Positions 5,434 to 8,848 of a stretch of 8,848 nt of DNA are shown in pieces; position 1 is the stretch's first letter; each line of letters starts with the position of its first letter. The stretch is from NCBI GenBank assembly GCA_003445715.1, contig DMCS01000077.1:19859-28706 (forward strand). Reading direction: 5' to 3'. The position numbers and the translations under genes were made by a program. Source of the stretch: Candidatus Mesolinea sp. (GTDB taxonomy: Bacteria > Chloroflexota > Anaerolineae > Anaerolineales > Anaerolineaceae). The notes below the pieces were generated by a model. It saw only the letters and a list, made by a program, of their open reading frames with translations. It did no database searches and was not told where the DNA came from.

Positions 5434-6897
5434 TTAAGCGTTCGGTTTTGGCCCTGTGCGAAGAATTAACTGCTTGGCTGCAAGTACTTCATTGCAACGG
5501 CGCACGGGGCTGTGATGCGGGGCTTCGTGCAGTAATTCTGGCTGAGTGTGCGCTTCTTTGGCAATCTTTAGCAGCGCATCCGCAAAATAATCTAAGGAAT
5601 CGAGCGATTCCGTCTCGGTTGGCTCGATCATCAAGGCTTCGTGCACGATGAGCGGGAAGTAATTCGTCGGCGGGTGAACGTTGTAGTCAATCAGCCGTTT
5701 AGAGACATCCAAAGCGCGCACGCCGGGGGCATCCTTCCAGACGCCTTCGACGACGAACTCGTGCATACACTTGCGATCATAGGGAAGTGTATACGTACCC
5801 TTGATTTTGGAAAGTAGGTAGTTTGCGTTGAGTACAGCCATTTCTGCGATGTTCCGTAATCCTTGGCTGCCGTGCATGGCGATATAGGCATAGGCACGCA
5901 CGAAAATGCCGAAATGGCCCTGGAAAGACTTCATAGGACCGATAGTTTTAGCAGGGTGCGCATAGCCATACAAAGGCGGTGTTTCCTCGTCGCCAGGTTC
6001 AACAATCGTGACAATTGGATCGGGTAGGTAGTCAACAAGTTTCTCGCAGACAGCCACGGGTCCCGAACCAGGACCTCCGCCGCCATGCGGGGTAGAGAAG
6101 GTTTTATGTAGATTGAAGTGCATAATATCAAAACCTAAATCACCAGGGCGCACAATGCCGAGCAGGGCATTCATATTAGCGCCGTCGCCATATACTAAGC
6201 CACCCGCAGCATGCACGGTTTCGATAACTTCAACCACATGTTCATCAAACAAACCCAGCGTGTTTGGGTTCGTTAACATCAGACCGGCTAAGTTTTCATC
6301 GCAAAGCCCTTTCAATGCTTCCAAGTCCACATTGCCGCGATCATCTGAAGGGAGTGAAACTACTTCAAATCCGCTCATTGAGGAAGTGGCGGGATTGGTA
6401 CCGTGGGCAGAATCGGGAATCAGGATTCGCTTACGTTTCGTATCCTCGCGGTCAGCATGATATTTCTGGATAATGAGTACACCAGTGAGTTCGCCTTGTG
6501 CGCCGGCAGCGGGCTGTAAGGTGATGCTGGCAAATCCGCTAATTTCCTTCAGCCACTCTTGCAAAGCATACATGAGGTAGAGGTTTCCTTGCACAGTGTC
6601 ATCGGGCTGCAAGGGGTGCGTGAGCGCGAAGCCAGGCAGCCGAGCGGCAACCTCATTGATTTTGGGGTTGTACTTCATTGTGCATGAGCCCAGTGGATAG
6701 ATGCCAATATCGACGCCGTAGTTCTTCTGGGAAAGGCGTGTGAAGTGGCGGACCACGTCCACTTCAGAAACTTCCGGAAGAGGTAGGTCCTTTCGCCGGA
6801 ATTCTGTAGGAAGGGGACTTTGGGGAACGTCCGGTTCAGGGAATTTTACGCCCTGACGACCAGGTGAAGAAAGTTCATAAATGGTAGGCTCAGCCAT
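5434..6897 (-). CDS. gcvPB: Glycine decarboxylase, P-protein subunit 2 (PLP-binding)
   Basis: This is the C-terminal half of the split P-protein. With GcvPA it decarboxylates glycine using pyridoxal phosphate and passes the aminomethyl group to lipoyl-GcvH, in the cytoplasm. The 487-residue length is normal for the separate subunit 2. Visible motifs are the substrate-pocket segment IGIYPLGSCTMKYNPKINE (65-83), LQPAAGAQGELTGVLIIQKY (127-146), PDSAHGTNPATSSMSGFEVV (161-180), LTNPNTLGLFDE (208-219) and the PLP site with K265 in MHFNLHKTFSTPHGGGGPGSG (from 259). The C-terminus PVRRCNEVLAAKQ is the usual family ending. The ATG at 6897 lies inside the last codons of gcvPA (8-bp overlap) and has an excellent Shine-Dalgarno, GGAGGTGA, at 6901-6908. 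It is the last gene of gcvH-gcvPA-gcvPB, followed by a strong terminator. The call is secure. Confidence 0.97.
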   Translation of the reverse strand: MAEPTIYELSSPGRQGVKFPEPDVPQSPLPTEFRRKDLPLPEVSEVDVVRHFTRLSQKNYGVDIGIYPLGSCTMKYNPKINEVAARLPGFALTHPLQPDDTVQGNLYLMYALQEWLKEISGFASITLQPAAGAQGELTGVLIIQKYHADREDTKRKRILIPDSAHGTNPATSSMSGFEVVSLPSDDRGNVDLEALKGLCDENLAGLMLTNPNTLGLFDEHVVEVIETVHAAGGLVYGDGANMNALLGIVRPGDLGFDIMHFNLHKTFSTPHGGGGPGSGPVAVCEKLVDYLPDPIVTIVEPGDEETPPLYGYAHPAKTIGPMKSFQGHFGIFVRAYAYIAMHGSQGLRNIAEMAVLNANYLLSKIKGTYTLPYDRKCMHEFVVEGVWKDAPGVRALDVSKRLIDYNVHPPTNYFPLIVHEALMIEPTETESLDSLDYFADALLKIAKEAHTQPELLHEAPHHSPVRRCNEVLAAKQLILRTGPKPNA

Positions 6898-8245
6898 GGG
6901 TCACCTCCCGCAGTGCCTCTTGCAGCAAATCGATATCTTCTCGATGGATTTTTTCTGTGACCGCCATGAGCAGGCAGCCTTCCAGCTCAGGGTAATCTTT
7001 GCCTAAATCATAACCTCCGAGGATGTCATAGGCACGCAGATGGTCAAGCAAGTGATCAACAGGCATAGGGCAGCGGATGGCAAACTCATGGAAGAAGGGA
7101 GCATCGGGGAAAGCCAACTCATATCCAGGGATACGAGTGATCTGGTTTGCTGCATAATGCGTTTTTTGGTAACAGAGATTAGCCACATTTTCGAAGCCCT
7201 GCTTGCCCAATAAACTAAGGTAGATGGTGGAGGCTAATGCCATCAAACCTTGGTTGGTGCAGATATTGGAGGTTGCCTTTTCGCGGCGGATGTGCTGCTC
7301 ACGGGCGGTAAGCGTCATCACATAGGCTAACTCGCCGGCTGCATCTACCGTCTGACCGATCAGCCTGCCAGATATCTTGCGCAACAGCTCATTAGTTACG
7401 GCGAAAATGCCTAAGTAAGGTCCACCGTATGAAAGCGGAATGCCCAGCGGTTGGCCTTCGCCCGTAACGATATCAGCACCAAACTCTCCAGGCGGGGTGA
7501 GTATACCCAGTGCGGTTGGGTTGACCGAAACAGCGAGCAAAGCTCCAGCGGTGTGGACTGCTTCTGCCAAAGGCTTGTAATCAATGATGCGGCCAAAGAA
7601 ATCGGGATATTGCACCATGACTAAAGCGGTATTCGTGTCGATTTGAGCGATGAGCTTTTCCATTGAAGCGTCGAAGCCGGTTTCCTGGTTGTCTCCCAGG
7701 ATACTAATCTCGCTATTACCGCGCATATAAGTGCGGATGACCCGGCGGTATTGTGGGTTAACTGCGCGGGAGATGAGAAACTTTGTGCGTTTACCTCTGA
7801 AGTGGTGATAAGCCAAAATAACAGCTTCTGCGGCAGCGGTAGCGCCATCGTAGTGCGAGGCATTTGCCACGTCCATGCCCGTTAGGCTGCAGATCAAACT
7901 TTGATATTCGAAGGTTGACTGCAAGGTGCCCTGAGAAATCTCGGGCTGGTAAGGCGTATAGGCTGTATAAAATTCTCCGCGCCGCAGCAGCATATCTACC
8001 GCAGCTGGAACATAATGGTCGTAAGCCCCAGCGCCGAGGAAGCTAAGCACTTCAGAGGTATTACCGTTTGCGCGGGCGATGCTCTCAAGGTCTTGATTGA
8101 CTTCCATTTCAGTGAGTGCTGCAGGTAAGTCAAGTTCTGGGAAGCGATACTTCTCAGGAATTTCTTGGAAGAGATCTTCGATCTTGCTCAGCCCGATGGC
8201 TTTGAGCATCGCCTCCACATCCTGAGGTGTGTGAGGGGTAAACAT
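6890..8245 (-). CDS. gcvPA: Glycine decarboxylase, P-protein subunit 1
   Basis: This is the N-terminal half of the split P-protein, which pairs with GcvPB and lacks the PLP lysine. From the ATG at 8245 the protein has 451 residues, normal for subunit 1. It begins MFTPHTPQDVEAMLKAIG, the usual family opening. Further motifs are FLGAGAYDHYVPAAVDMLL (69-87), the segment YTAYTPYQPEISQGTLQSTF (93-112), and LTGMDVANASHYDGATAAAE (121-140). Then come GEGQPLGIPLSYGGPYLGIF and REQHIRREKATSNICTNQGL, both hallmarks of this subunit. An in-frame TTG at 8263 would add six residues and overlap gcvH. I prefer the ATG because AGCAGG lies 5 bases before it and the protein then starts at the conserved position. 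The start is 2 bp after the gcvH stop, and the end overlaps gcvPB by 8 bp. The tight spacing indicates a single mRNA. Confidence 0.96.
   Translation of the reverse strand: MFTPHTPQDVEAMLKAIGLSKIEDLFQEIPEKYRFPELDLPAALTEMEVNQDLESIARANGNTSEVLSFLGAGAYDHYVPAAVDMLLRRGEFYTAYTPYQPEISQGTLQSTFEYQSLICSLTGMDVANASHYDGATAAAEAVILAYHHFRGKRTKFLISRAVNPQYRRVIRTYMRGNSEISILGDNQETGFDASMEKLIAQIDTNTALVMVQYPDFFGRIIDYKPLAEAVHTAGALLAVSVNPTALGILTPPGEFGADIVTGEGQPLGIPLSYGGPYLGIFAVTNELLRKISGRLIGQTVDAAGELAYVMTLTAREQHIRREKATSNICTNQGLMALASTIYLSLLGKQGFENVANLCYQKTHYAANQITRIPGYELAFPDAPFFHEFAIRCPMPVDHLLDHLRAYDILGGYDLGKDYPELEGCLLMAVTEKIHREDIDLLQEALREVTHG
6901..6908 (-). promoter_or_regulatory. Ribosome binding site of gcvPB inside the gcvPA coding end
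   Basis: GGAGGTGA on the minus strand is an eight-base match to the anti-Shine-Dalgarno sequence. Its GGAGG core is 6 bases before the gcvPB ATG. It is made from the gcvPA codons for Arg-Glu-Val-Thr, so the two subunits are likely translated in coupled, near-equal amounts, as expected for a heteromeric enzyme (inference). Confidence 0.8.
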
Positions 8246-8247
8246 GG

Positions 8248-8634
8248 TTACCTGCTTTCGCAATAAGCTTCGTAGGCTTCTGCGTCCATTAACTCAGCAA
8301 GCTCAGCGGGGTCTGAAATTTTAATCTTGGCGAGCCAGCCCTTTCCATAAGGATCTTGATTGAGGACTTCGACTTCATCGGCGATATCCTCGTTGATCTC
8401 AAGCACTGTGCCGCTAACTGGTATGTTAACTTCCGCTGTAGCTTTGGCGGAGTCCACACTGCCTAAGGCTTGGCCGGCAGTAACTTCTTCGCCTGGCTCC
8501 ACCGTAAACTCGAAGTAAACGATATCGCCCAGTTGGCTCTGCGCATAGTCGGATATGCCAATGGTCGCAATCTCGCCTTCAACTTTTACCCATTCATCGG
8601 ATTTTGCGTATTTTAGTTCTTTGGGGAAATTCAT
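8248..8634 (-). CDS. gcvH: Glycine cleavage system H protein (lipoyl carrier)
   Basis: This 128-residue cytoplasmic carrier uses a lipoyl arm to move the aminomethyl group from the P-protein to the T-protein and is reoxidised by the L-protein. The fold is covered in full: LKYAKSDEWVKVEGEIATIG (7-26), ISDYAQSQLGDIVYFEF (27-43), the lipoyl loop GSVDSAKATAEVNIPVSG, and LNQDPYGKGWLAKIKI near the end. K64 aligns with the lipoylated lysine; the surrounding residues read DSAKA where many homologues have ESVKA. The ATG at 8634 has AAGGAG at 8640-8645, a good ribosome binding site. It is the first gene of the operon, 2 bp before gcvPA. A predicted promoter at 8789-8816 gives an untranslated leader of roughly 150 bases. 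Confidence 0.97.
   Translation of the reverse strand: MNFPKELKYAKSDEWVKVEGEIATIGISDYAQSQLGDIVYFEFTVEPGEEVTAGQALGSVDSAKATAEVNIPVSGTVLEINEDIADEVEVLNQDPYGKGWLAKIKISDPAELAELMDAEAYEAYCESR
8251..8256 (-). promoter_or_regulatory. Ribosome binding site supporting the ATG start of gcvPA
   Basis: AGCAGG on the minus strand, formed by the last codons of gcvH, lies 5 bases before the ATG at 8245. It sits downstream of the alternative TTG at 8263, which has no comparable site at a usable distance. Confidence 0.6.
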
Positions 8635-8645
8635 TTTAGCTCCTT

Positions 8646-8783
8646 TTTTCTAGAGATCATGAAGCAAAGCCGCTTTATGATTGGTCAATAATTAGTCAGT
8701 ACACTGGGCATACTCGCTAACAAGGTCTAAAACCTCAAAATAGCTGCATACTTTTCTGCAATTTGCCTTGCTTAACTTTTGTA
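8646..8783 (-). other. Long AT-rich leader of the gcv operon, no recognised riboswitch
   Basis: This is the predicted 5' leader between the putative promoter and the gcvH ribosome binding site. I looked for the paired aptamer pattern of the glycine riboswitch that often precedes gcv genes and did not see its conserved GG-rich junctions. Only short pairings are visible, such as AGGT-TTTAG-ACCT (around 8723-8735) and AAAG-CGG-CTTT (around 8667-8677). The leader holds no long open frame starting with a supported ribosome binding site. Its regulatory role, if any, is unknown. Confidence 0.35.
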
Positions 8784-8788
8784 AATTA

Positions 8789-8816
8789 ATTTTAACAAGA
8801 TAAAAGTTAAAGTCAA
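8789..8816 (-). promoter_or_regulatory. Probable promoter of the gcvH-gcvPA-gcvPB operon
   Basis: On the minus strand TTGACT (8811-8816) and TAAAAT (8789-8794) are 16 bp apart. Each matches the sigma-70 consensus at five of six positions, in an AT-rich stretch. The predicted start, near 8782, leaves about 148 untranslated bases before gcvH. The remaining sequence to 8848 shows no gene that I can support. Confidence 0.55.
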
Positions 8817-8848
8817 GTAGAAGGCTTGAGGGTGTTGAAAAACATTGG

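Noticed and set aside
6113..6473. Plus-strand open frames opposite gcvPB
   Set aside because: They lie wholly inside the conserved gcvPB coding sequence and their translations have no recognisable motifs.
8646..8783. Glycine riboswitch in the gcvH leader
   Set aside because: The conserved tandem-aptamer pattern was not found by eye. Only short, weak hairpins are present. A covariance-model search would be decisive.
8692..8847. Open minus-strand frame running in from the window edge and ending at a TAA (8692-8694)
   Set aside because: It is about 51 codons, AT-rich, and its translation is rich in Cys, Ser and Leu without family features. It covers the probable gcv promoter. The window edge prevents testing for an upstream start, so I do not call a gene.

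Overview
The window holds bacterial housekeeping genes and looks like ordinary core genome. I see no prophage, insertion sequence, CRISPR array or defence system. Base composition is moderate. The gene content (scpB next to an rluB-type gene, a secreted LysM/M23 peptidase, a glycine decarboxylase split into two subunits) would fit a deep-branching bacterium such as an Anaerolineae-type Chloroflexota. That assignment is an inference from style and gene content, and the sequence shown here does not prove it.

Left part, + strand (1-1214): the 3' end of scpB (chromosome segregation) overlaps by one base an RluB/RsuA-type pseudouridine synthase gene. Opposite it and convergent, with 7 bp between the stop codons, lies a minus-strand pair (1222-2948). 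This is plsX (phospholipid precursor synthesis) followed, through an ATGA overlap, by a two-helix membrane protein whose soluble part resembles a degenerate NERD domain.

Middle (2949-5416): a compact tRNA-Leu(GAG) unit on the + strand has a perfect consensus promoter (TTGACA-N16-TATAAT), a predicted leader of about 3 nt and its own terminator. It sits in the 171-bp gap between plsX and a minus-strand gene for a secreted LysM/M23 cell-wall peptidase. Divergent from the peptidase gene is an exonuclease III (xth), which starts at an ATG preceded by GGAGG.

Right part, minus strand (5388-8816): a tight glycine cleavage operon gcvH-gcvPA-gcvPB. It has a near-consensus promoter about 150 bp upstream of gcvH, a 2-bp gap between gcvH and gcvPA, an 8-bp overlap between gcvPA and gcvPB, and a strong intrinsic terminator shared face-to-face with xth. 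The operon encodes the lipoyl carrier (H) and the two-subunit decarboxylase (P). The aminomethyltransferase (T) and dihydrolipoamide dehydrogenase (L) genes are not in the window and must come from elsewhere for the pathway to work.

No gene-free stretch exceeds 300 bases. The largest is 8635-8848 (gcv leader and promoter).
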